This document shows, piece after piece, positions 6,994 to 11,823 of a stretch of 11,823 nucleotides of DNA. The DNA is from Deltaproteobacteria bacterium (GTDB taxonomy: Bacteria > Desulfobacterota > Syntrophia > Syntrophales > Smithellaceae), in the NCBI GenBank assembly GCA_019136325.1, contig JAGVUJ010000042.1:1-11823 (forward strand), read 5' to 3'. A model generated the notes under the pieces. The model was not told where the DNA came from. It did no database searches and worked only from the letters and a program-made list of their open reading frames with translations. Within the stretch, counting starts at the first letter, position 1. Each line of letters begins with the position of its first letter. Both the position numbers and the translations under genes were made by a program.

Positions 6994-7158
6994 TTAAATA
7001 ATAATTATTTTTTCAAAAATATCAATTTCATCATAATCAGGATTAAAGTCTTGCATTATTTTGTTTTTCCTCTTGAATGCATCAATGGAATTATAAAAAA
7101 CTTCTGGTTCTTGAATGAATCCTTTTTTGACTAATGTTAAAATCCATATCTTCTTCAT
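6994..7158 (-). CDS. Small 54-residue protein translationally coupled to the nuclease-like gene
   Basis: ATG at 7158-7156 overlaps the TGA of the upstream gene as ATGA, the usual sign of translational coupling, and the frame runs 54 residues to a TAA at 6996-6994. The protein starts MKKIWILTLV, has an acidic/aromatic middle QEPEVFYNSIDAFKRKNK and ends DYDEIDIFEKIIII. It has no signal peptide or recognisable domain; the alternation of strand, helix and strand-like segments suggests a small folded alpha/beta protein. Its base composition matches the nuclease-like gene. Being in one coupled unit, it may be a partner, inhibitor or immunity factor of that gene; this is inference from position only. 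Confidence 0.65.
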   Translation of the reverse strand: MKKIWILTLVKKGFIQEPEVFYNSIDAFKRKNKIMQDFNPDYDEIDIFEKIIII

Positions 7159-8066
7159 TTTGTTATTCCTATTGTTCTGTTAAACCAACTATACACATCT
7201 TTATATTCCAAGAAATTACAAACATCACTTAACCCACTACGTTTAAAAGTTGGTCGATTAATTTGTTTCAGGAAAAGAGACCGCCTGACGTCATTGGAAA
7301 CAACACTGAACTTCGGTTTCAATTTCTGCTCTGTTAAATACAAATCATTGAATCTAAGCAAGCCTGAATATATTGGAGTAGAATGTTCAACTTCAAACAT
7401 AGCCTTCAATTCACTGGAGCCCCTTTGCATCCATAAAACATCAATTTCTTTGATAATGTTATCCATATTCCCGTATCTTGATGGTAATTCATTCATACAA
7501 ATAAATTTTTTTGTTAGGTTCCAATCTAATTTGTTTCTATCATTTTGTGGTATCCATACTTCATATCCTTTTGTTGCCCCTATAGAACCAATAAATGTTT
7601 GTATTTGAGAATGAGTAAAGTCAGGTAAAATTGTTAATTTGTTTGCATCAATGAGGTTATCTAAATTGTTCCATCCATAAAAACTTTCTATGTTAAAGCG
7701 TCCTGCATTTGCAATATAAAGTTCTGTGCCATCACCGAGATAAACTTGAGCTTTGTATTGTCCATCTGAAGCAGGTGAAATGGAATTGAATACCTCTTCA
7801 AATTCAGAAAATGGAATAAAAATTGGTTCAGATTGTGTATCCCATAAAAAACAGATGACGGAGTTGTATCCTTCAAGTTGTTTTAGGTCTGATTGTCTTA
7901 AACCATAGAAAGCCTGGTTTCTTCCATGTATTTTTGAATATCTTATATAAACACGTGCCGTGCCGTTGGAAATGTCAAACAAAGATAAGCTGCCAGATAA
8001 TTGCTTTGGTTTGCCATATTTCTTTGCCAATTTTTCTAAACAAGATGTTTTGATTGGATTTGGCAT
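7155..8066 (-). CDS. Putative restriction-like nuclease, PD-(D/E)XK type
   Basis: This 303-residue protein has no family I can name with certainty. Its C-terminal half has the pattern of a PD-(D/E)XK nuclease: a helix ending IGSIGATKGYEVWIPQNDR (159-177), then I-D209-V-L-W (208-212), and F-E225-V-E227-H-S-T (224-230), followed by PIYSGLLRFNDL. The D-x15-E-x-E arrangement has Glu in the usual Lys position. The N-terminal half (VYIRYSKIHGRNQAFYGLR, 39-57; ICFLWD, 71-76; PIFIPFSEFEEVF, 81-93) could be a DNA- or modification-recognition domain. No methyltransferase is adjacent, so a solitary type IV-like or modification-dependent enzyme, or another defence nuclease, is plausible. The ATG at 8066 lacks a well-spaced ribosome site (AAAGGA about 16 nt away). 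Its AT-rich composition suggests transfer. Confidence 0.6.
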   Translation of the reverse strand: MPNPIKTSCLEKLAKKYGKPKQLSGSLSLFDISNGTARVYIRYSKIHGRNQAFYGLRQSDLKQLEGYNSVICFLWDTQSEPIFIPFSEFEEVFNSISPASDGQYKAQVYLGDGTELYIANAGRFNIESFYGWNNLDNLIDANKLTILPDFTHSQIQTFIGSIGATKGYEVWIPQNDRNKLDWNLTKKFICMNELPSRYGNMDNIIKEIDVLWMQRGSSELKAMFEVEHSTPIYSGLLRFNDLYLTEQKLKPKFSVVSNDVRRSLFLKQINRPTFKRSGLSDVCNFLEYKDVYSWFNRTIGITK

Positions 8067-8113
8067 GAATCGAATCTGGTTATCCTTTATATATTTTATA
8101 TGTTTATTGTTTT

Positions 8114-8142
8114 ATAATAACAATATGGAGAGTTAGAGTCAA
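8114..8142 (-). promoter_or_regulatory. Sigma70 promoter of the AT-rich cassette
   Basis: On the - strand TTGACT (8142-8137), a 17-nt spacer and TATTAT (8119-8114) form a good sigma70 promoter about 48 nt before the nuclease-like start. The cassette therefore does not rely on transcription from the DsbA-like gene upstream. Confidence 0.6.
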
Positions 8143-8222
8143 TACAATCATTTGGATATACTAGACATTAAGACAATAATTAGAAAGCACTGTTCTTGAA
8201 AATAATTCTATAGATATTTAAG

Positions 8223-8819
8223 TTATTTAATTTTATCGAGAAGATTGCGGAAGGTTTCCATCGGCTGGGCGCCGGTGATTTGATATTTGTTATTGATGAT
8301 GAACAGGGGAATGCCCGTTAAACCAAGCAACTCTCCTTCTTTTCTGGCTTCATTTAGACGAGACGCATAGCGGCCGTCGTGTATGGCGGTGATAATTTCC
8401 TTTTCATCCAGTCCGCTTTTTTTCGCAACGGCGGCGATCACATCCGGCTTGCCGATATCCAGTCCCTCCGTAAAGTACGCATGAAACATGTTTTCATGGA
8501 ACGATTCGTATTGGCCTCGATCGCGCGCATATTCGGAGGCCATCAGCGCCAGTCTGGAATTGGAAAGAATGGAATGCGTGTTGAACACAACGCCGACTTC
8601 TTTGCCTCGCCGGCGGAGTTGTTCGTAAAAAGAAGAAAGATCATAACCCTTGAATCTTTCGGCAAGCATCATTCCCTGGGGCGGTGTCTCCGGATGAAGT
8701 TCGAAACTCACCCAGTGATCGTTGATGTCGTATTCTTTTTTCAGCCGGTCGACAATGCCCTTGCCGATATAACAGAAGGGTCAGATATAGTCGGAATATA
8801 TTTTAAAGGTGATGGTCAT
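8223..8819 (-). CDS. DsbA/FrnE-like thioredoxin-fold selenoprotein, Sec13 encoded by in-frame TGA
   Basis: Read through one TGA at 8783-8781, the gene encodes 198 residues of a DsbA-family (FrnE/2-hydroxychromene-2-carboxylate isomerase-like) oxidoreductase. MTITFKIYSDYI (1-12) is the first strand, then U13-P14-F15-C16-Y-I-G-K, where relatives read S-D-x-x-C-P-x-C-x-x-G. After the TGA come HWVSFELHPETPPQG (about 34-48), the inserted helical domain, and the cis-Pro loop GLTGIPLFIINNKY near the C terminus. The ATG at 8819 has GAGG 5 nt upstream; the GTG at 8711, the first usable start after the TGA, would lose the active site. A SECIS-like hairpin lies at 8749-8767. No signal peptide is visible, so it acts in the cytoplasm. 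It is probably a reductase or isomerase of disulfides; the substrate is unknown. Confidence 0.88.
8749..8767 (-). promoter_or_regulatory. Putative bacterial SECIS element of the DsbA-like gene
   Basis: In the mRNA UCGGCAA pairs with UUGUCGA (7 bp, one G-U) around the loop GGGCA. The loop begins 21 nt after the UGA and starts with G, a close fit to the bacterial SECIS rule. Confidence 0.68.
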
Positions 8820-9017
8820 TTGATGCCTCGAAGAACACAATTCACTATACTCGCATTTATCTCATTTTCACATCATTTTTTGTTAAAGAAAAATTGCAAT
8901 ATGTGATAAAAGAAAGTAATACTGACTGCAATCAAAAATTATTTTCGTATCGGATAAAATTTTAGCGCTGTAGATTACCTGTTGTTTTTGAATTGGTTTG
9001 ATCGGTCCAGAGGAAGC

Positions 9018-9039
9018 CTGTGTGCCATGTGCAACACAG
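9018..9039. repeat. Short inverted repeat before the SpoIIAA-like gene
   Basis: CTGTGT (9018-9023) and ACACAG (9034-9039) form a 6-bp inverted repeat with a 10-nt spacer, about 50 bp before the start at 9090, in the 270-bp divergent intergenic region. It might be an operator. Nothing else in 8820-9089 was recognised apart from a TATAGT that could be a -10 box for the DsbA-like gene. Confidence 0.25.
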
Positions 9040-9089
9040 AAAGATGAGTTCCAGTCATATTCATTCTGAACGTTGAGAGGGGATGCACG

Positions 9090-9476
9090 ATGCGCGACGA
9101 GATTATAGTGGAGTATAATCAGGAAGGTTATGTTCATGCAAGACACTACGGTAAAAACAATTACGACATTTCGCTTGAAGTGTGGCGGCGTATCATGGCG
9201 CTATGCAAGGAACATAATTGTTTAAAAATTCTCGGAGAGAACTTCACCACCGAAGAACTCTCCACAATGGACGCTTTCAATCATCTCGATATATTGGCAT
9301 TGGTTGGACTGACCCCGCAGCATCGTGTCGCCTGGGTGAATCATGTGAAGGAAGCCGCCCGAGGGCTCGAATTTGTTGAGACGGTTGTCGTGAAGAATCG
9401 CGGTTTGGCAAACGGCAAATTATTCCAGACGATTGAAGAAGCCAAACGCTGGTTGCTGGGTTCAGAGAACGGATAG
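9090..9476 (+). CDS. SpoIIAA/STAS-like protein
   Basis: This 128-residue protein resembles the SpoIIAA-like (STAS/SEC14-type) small proteins: an N-terminal strand pair (EIIVEYNQEGYVHARHYG, 4-21), a helix with SLEVWRRIMALCKEHNCLKIL (28-48), a middle LDILALVGL (66-74), the strand FVETVVVKNRG (95-105) and the C-terminal helix LFQTIEEAKRWLLG. The N-R-G then F-x-x-x-x-E-A-x-x-W-L ending is typical of that group. Members are of unknown function and may bind small hydrophobic ligands or partners. GAGAGGGG with about 8 nt spacing supports the ATG. It is the first gene of a likely + strand operon; 78 bp separate it from the next gene. The family assignment is moderate. Confidence 0.6.
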   Translation: MRDEIIVEYNQEGYVHARHYGKNNYDISLEVWRRIMALCKEHNCLKILGENFTTEELSTMDAFNHLDILALVGLTPQHRVAWVNHVKEAARGLEFVETVVVKNRGLANGKLFQTIEEAKRWLLGSENG

Positions 9477-9554
9477 CGGAAGGTTGCAACGGCATCCGGG
9501 AGGCGCCGCCGGGATCAGACGCTTTACATCTTTAAAATCAACACGGAGAGAATC

Positions 9555-9992
9555 ATGGGAAAAAGCGAACAGGCCATGGCCAAATTTGTGGGCGGTTTCA
9601 ACTGCGCGCAGTCGGTTCTTTTTGCTTTTTGCGACGATCTCGGCCTGGATAAAAATCAGGCGCTCAAGATGTCCTGCGGGTTCGGCGCGGGCATGGGCAG
9701 AAAGGAAGAGGTTTGCGGAGCTGTGAGCGGCGGCATCATGGTCATCGGCGCCAAATACGGCCGGGGAGAAAATGACGAACGTCAATCAACAGAAGTGACT
9801 TACGCAAAAATCAGGGAACTGATGGACCGATTTTCTCAGCAACACGGCACTTATCTTTGCCGCCGGTTGCTCAGAGGCTGTGAACTGACGACCGATGAAG
9901 GTCAAAGGATTTATCTGGGCAACGATTATTTTAATAAAGTATGCAAGCCGTGTGTGAAGAGCGTGGTGGAAATACTTGAAACAATCATCTGA
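9555..9992 (+). CDS. C_GCAxxG_C_C family protein (Cys-rich putative redox protein)
   Basis: This 145-residue protein matches the C_GCAxxG_C_C family by its spaced cysteines: C17 (FNCAQSVL), C26, C41 (SCGFGAGMGR), C54 in EVCGAVSGG (52-60), and C102, C109, C130, C133 (VCKPC). The family is thought to be redox- or metal-related, but no function is settled. The C-terminal C-x-x-C and the glycine-rich centre suggest cofactor or metal binding. GGAGAG at 9545-9550 gives the start. Its last 17 nt overlap the next gene's proposed TTG start, which indicates coupling. In this redox-flavoured neighbourhood it might be a partner of the thiol oxidoreductases, but that is inference. Confidence 0.82.
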   Translation: MGKSEQAMAKFVGGFNCAQSVLFAFCDDLGLDKNQALKMSCGFGAGMGRKEEVCGAVSGGIMVIGAKYGRGENDERQSTEVTYAKIRELMDRFSQQHGTYLCRRLLRGCELTTDEGQRIYLGNDYFNKVCKPCVKSVVEILETII

Positions 9993-10695
9993 GCCACCCG
10001 CAAAATTTTATCTGATTTCGCTTGTCAGCTTTTTAATCACGGCCTATCTGGCCGTGGTTCAGAAATGGTCGGTGCAGGAATTCTGCTGGTGCGTGTGGCT
10101 GGCCGGACTTTTTTACTCGTGGACGTGCGTTGTCACGGCGGCCATTCAAATTATGCTGACGGTTCGAACGAACAAGAAATACTATGATGCGGAGGCGCCG
10201 TTCGTTCAAAGCATTTCTCCCGAAGTGTTCGCGCTGGTCATTATTCCGGTGACCGTACTGGCGGGATTTGTCGCGCTTTATATTTATTGCTGGCTGTTTT
10301 CCTTCTACGGCCTTTTCTTGTCCGTATTTGCCGAGATGCCACCCCTGGATCTTTTCGGGCGAAACGGTTTTATCAATTCCGATTTTTTCACGCCGGTGAC
10401 ATATCTGGCGGAGCGGTACTGGCCGATGATTGCTGCCACTCTCATTGCGAACGCCGATGATTTCATGCGTCGCCAGGCCTGGGAACGGATGGTGCTGCCA
10501 TTCAGAGACAATCAGATTCTGCGCATTCACATCATGACGCTTGCTCTGCCTTTTTTGATGATGCTCACCTGGGCTTTGTTCCGGGAGGCGTATCAGCCGT
10601 TGACAATTGTCATTCTCATTGGTATTTTCTTTTTGATTCCAAAGAAACAATTCAAAAGAAAGAATATCGTCGATCATGATTCAGAACATGAATAG
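9976..10695 (+). CDS. Integral membrane protein of unknown function
   Basis: This 239-residue protein has about five or six hydrophobic segments: roughly 11-28, 37-62, 84-118 (long, perhaps two), a weak one at 147-160, 182-202 and 209-222. The C terminus is basic then acidic (KKQFKRKN...DHDSEHE), so probably cytoplasmic. Aromatic motifs such as FCWCVWLAGLFYSW (36-49) recur in uncharacterised bacterial membrane families; I cannot name one with certainty. The apparent start is TTG at 9976, overlapping the upstream gene by 17 nt, with only a weak GGTGGA before it. Its 3' end overlaps the methyltransferase gene by 20 nt, so it is part of the operon. No catalytic residues are evident. Confidence 0.75.
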   Translation: MKQSSEPPAKFYLISLVSFLITAYLAVVQKWSVQEFCWCVWLAGLFYSWTCVVTAAIQIMLTVRTNKKYYDAEAPFVQSISPEVFALVIIPVTVLAGFVALYIYCWLFSFYGLFLSVFAEMPPLDLFGRNGFINSDFFTPVTYLAERYWPMIAATLIANADDFMRRQAWERMVLPFRDNQILRIHIMTLALPFLMMLTWALFREAYQPLTIVILIGIFFLIPKKQFKRKNIVDHDSEHE

Positions 10696-11239
10696 AAAGA
10701 TTATTAAACAGACGCCTTTCGGCCCGGTTGCCATTATCTGGTCTGTTTCCGGTAAATTGCCGAAGATTGTCAGTGTTTTACTTTCCCGCCCGGTATTGCC
10801 GGCGGAGAAGCAGGCGGCCGGACTTTTCCCTGAATCAAGAATATTGTCCTGCGCCGAAATCGATCGTGTCGCTTCTTCCATCAAGGCCTATCTTGAGGGG
10901 GAGGATATAACGTTTAATCTGAATCTCGTTGATTTGTCGCCTTTCTCAAAATTCCAGCAGTCGGTTTTGCGGGCGCAGCATGCGATTCCGCGAGGCAGGG
11001 TCAGCACGTACGGACTCATTGCCGCTCACGTGGGAGCGCCCGGTGGCGCGCGGGCGGTGGGCAATGTGATGGCGGGAAATCCTTTTCCCCTGATTGTGCC
11101 CTGTCACCGAACCATTCTTTCCAACGGCCGTCTCGGCGGTTTTCAAAGCGGATCCGAAATAAAGAGAGCCTTGCTGAAAAACGAAGGGGTGATGTTTGAT
11201 GAAGCGGGGCGCGCTGTCTGCCCTCGATTTCATTTTTAA
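10676..11239 (+). CDS. ogt: Methylated-DNA--protein-cysteine methyltransferase (O6-alkylguanine repair)
   Basis: This 187-residue protein directly reverses O6-alkylguanine by moving the alkyl group to its own cysteine. The active site P142-C143-H144-R145 is followed by the SNGRLGGFQSG loop (149-159). The DNA-binding part has FQQSVLRAQHAIPRGRVSTYG (93-113), a typical helix-turn-helix lead-in, and ARAVGNVMAGNPFPLIVPCHR, with R126 as the likely arginine finger and N130 conserved. The N-terminal half (1-85) is a less conserved alpha/beta domain. Length fits the Ogt/MGMT type without an Ada domain. It overlaps the membrane protein gene by 20 nt and has no strong ribosome site at the first ATG (10676) or at the second (10688), so it is probably translated by coupling. 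The gene ends 17 bp from the convergent response regulator. Confidence 0.92.
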   Translation: MIQNMNRKIIKQTPFGPVAIIWSVSGKLPKIVSVLLSRPVLPAEKQAAGLFPESRILSCAEIDRVASSIKAYLEGEDITFNLNLVDLSPFSKFQQSVLRAQHAIPRGRVSTYGLIAAHVGAPGGARAVGNVMAGNPFPLIVPCHRTILSNGRLGGFQSGSEIKRALLKNEGVMFDEAGRAVCPRFHF

Positions 11240-11256
11240 GAAATATTTCTCCGGCC

Positions 11257-11700
11257 TCAATGTATCAAAGGAGGCGGTTTATTCCATGAAAGCCAGTAGA
11301 GCCCCAGCACTTTAACCGCTTCCATGAACTCATTAAAATCCACCGGCTTGGGGATATAGCTGTTGGCACCCAGTGTATAGCTGGCGAGCAGATCTTCATT
11401 CCGGTTGGAAGAGGTGATAACGACGACCGGCAGCAGTCTGGTCATCTCGTTTTGACGGATGGCCGTGAGCACTTCCAATCCGTTGATCTTGGGAAGATTT
11501 AAATCCAGCATGATGAGTACAGGCAGGTCTTTTATATCCCGTTCCTGATACATTCCCCTGCCAAAAAGATAATCCAGGGCTTCCACACCGTTCGGGGCGA
11601 CGATCAACTTGTTGACGATATGATTTTTCTTGAAAGCGCGAAGGGTTAATTCAACGTCGTCGGGATTATCCTCCACCAGAAGAATAACTTTATCTTTCAT
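11257..11700 (-). CDS. Single-domain response regulator (CheY/Rcp1-like)
   Basis: This 147-residue protein is a receiver domain only. It shows the acidic pair at VEDNPDD (9-15), the phosphoacceptor D66 in MLDLNLP (64-70), the T96 switch position in VVITSSN (93-99) and the conserved K118 in YIPKPVDF (115-122). The C-terminal GLYWLSWNKPP is typical of the Rcp1-like group that works with phytochrome-like or other hybrid kinases. The ATG at 11700 has AAGGAG about 8 nt upstream and is preferred over an in-frame start at 11772, whose extra 24 residues are basic and unlike the family. A histidine kinase ends 78 bp upstream on the same strand and is the likely partner. With no output domain it must act by protein contact. 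Confidence 0.9.
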   Translation of the reverse strand: MKDKVILLVEDNPDDVELTLRAFKKNHIVNKLIVAPNGVEALDYLFGRGMYQERDIKDLPVLIMLDLNLPKINGLEVLTAIRQNEMTRLLPVVVITSSNRNEDLLASYTLGANSYIPKPVDFNEFMEAVKVLGLYWLSWNKPPPLIH

Positions 11701-11721
11701 CGTAAATCTCCTTCGTCGTCG

Positions 11722-11749
11722 GTGAACGGTGAATCGTGAATATTGAAAG
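11722..11749. repeat. Degenerate 7-bp tandem repeat between kinase and regulator
   Basis: GTGAACG, GTGAATC, GTGAATA and TTGAAAG follow one another as four imperfect 7-bp units in the short gap between the kinase and response regulator genes. It may be a heptamer microsatellite remnant or spacer sequence. Confidence 0.45.
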
Positions 11750-11778
11750 GTACAGCGTATTTCGTATTGCACGCTTTT

Positions 11779-11823
11779 TCATTCCGGAAGTGTGAAGAAG
11801 AAGGTCGCGCCTTTTCCCGCTTC
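11779..11823 (-). CDS. Histidine kinase, C-terminal end only (partial)
   Basis: The last 14 codons before a TGA at 11781-11779 read EAGKGATFFFTLPE. G-x-G-A/T-x-F-x-F-T-L-P is the usual end of a sensor kinase ATPase domain (HATPase_c, G2 box and last strand). The rest of the gene lies beyond the window. It sits directly upstream of the response regulator on the same strand, as expected of a two-component pair. Confidence 0.75.
   Translation of the reverse strand, partial: EAGKGATFFFTLPE

Larger units (their letters stand above)
6881..8222. mobile_element. AT-rich insertion-like cassette carrying a nuclease-like gene and a small gene
   Basis: Between the two selenoprotein genes the base composition drops sharply compared with both sides, and the codon use of the two genes inside (AAA, ATT, AAT, TTT) differs from the neighbours. 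It has its own promoter at 8114-8142. I saw no transposase, integrase, tRNA or convincing flanking direct repeats, so this is a foreign-composition cassette rather than a defined mobile element. Exact edges are not resolved. Confidence 0.5.

Noticed and set aside
6881..8222. Insertion sequence or integron in the AT-rich segment
   Set aside because: No transposase or integrase, terminal inverted repeats or target-site duplication could be seen; only the composition is foreign.
8223..8711. DsbA-like gene starting at the GTG at 8711
   Set aside because: It would remove the first strand and the U-P-F-C motif; the ATG at 8819 has a ribosome site and restores the family N terminus.
6749..8783. The two in-frame TGA codons as signs of pseudogenes or as TGA-to-Trp recoding
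   Set aside because: Each gene has just one TGA, no indels, and both fall on the catalytic Cys column; Trp would not fit there. TGA is the normal stop of neighbouring genes (usp, C_GCAxxG_C_C, nuclease-like, response regulator).
10033..10677. Antisense open frame opposite the membrane protein gene
   Set aside because: Rich in Arg, His, Gln and Asn with no domain; the + strand frame has clear membrane segments and operon overlaps.
11701..11772. Longer N terminus for the response regulator from 11772
   Set aside because: The extra residues come from the spacer with the heptamer repeat and are not receiver-like; a clear SD precedes 11700.
1..11823. CRISPR arrays, tRNA or rRNA genes
   Set aside because: No regularly spaced repeats and no tRNA-like or rRNA-like sequence were recognised on either strand by eye.

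Overview
The window looks like part of the chromosome of an anaerobic bacterium, most plausibly a Desulfobacterota member related to syntrophic fatty- or aromatic-acid degraders (Syntrophus/Smithella type). The evidence is the gene content: a glutaconate-type CoA-transferase pair, a universal stress protein, a long acyl-CoA dehydrogenase, a periplasmic chalcone-isomerase-like protein, a C_GCAxxG_C_C protein, and two genes that appear to encode selenoproteins. This assignment is an inference and was not checked by any search. Most of the window has moderate GC; about 6.9-8.2 kb is clearly AT-rich.

Layout. Positions 1-3962 (+ strand) carry acyl-CoA metabolism: a CoA-transferase alpha subunit cut by the window edge, its beta subunit, a UspA-like protein with a degenerate nucleotide site, and a 572-residue acyl-CoA dehydrogenase with a C-terminal extension. 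A strong hairpin at 4037-4080 separates this block from a convergent M24-fold (DddP/creatinase-like) enzyme at 4084-5307 (- strand). That gene has a long leader with a consensus sigma70 promoter and a possible 7-codon leader peptide. Next, all on the - strand, come a secreted chalcone-isomerase-like protein, a peroxiredoxin-like gene, an AT-rich two-gene cassette (putative PD-(D/E)XK nuclease plus a 54-residue protein), and a DsbA/FrnE-like gene. From 9090 the + strand carries a probable operon: SpoIIAA/STAS-like protein, C_GCAxxG_C_C protein, membrane protein and O6-methylguanine-DNA methyltransferase. The window ends with a single-domain response regulator and the last 14 residues of a histidine kinase on the - strand.

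The main discovery is that the peroxiredoxin-like and DsbA-like genes each contain one in-frame TGA exactly where the family has its catalytic cysteine. Both read U-P-F-C, both have a good ribosome site and ATG upstream of the TGA, and both have a compact hairpin with a G in the first two loop positions about 20-25 nt after the TGA, as expected of a bacterial SECIS element. Standard gene calling would truncate both proteins and lose their active sites. TGA is the ordinary stop of several neighbours, so genome-wide recoding is not the explanation.

Together the central genes suggest a thiol/selenol redox neighbourhood (Sec-peroxiredoxin, Sec-DsbA, Cys-rich C_GCAxxG_C_C protein) into which a restriction-like cassette with its own promoter has been inserted.
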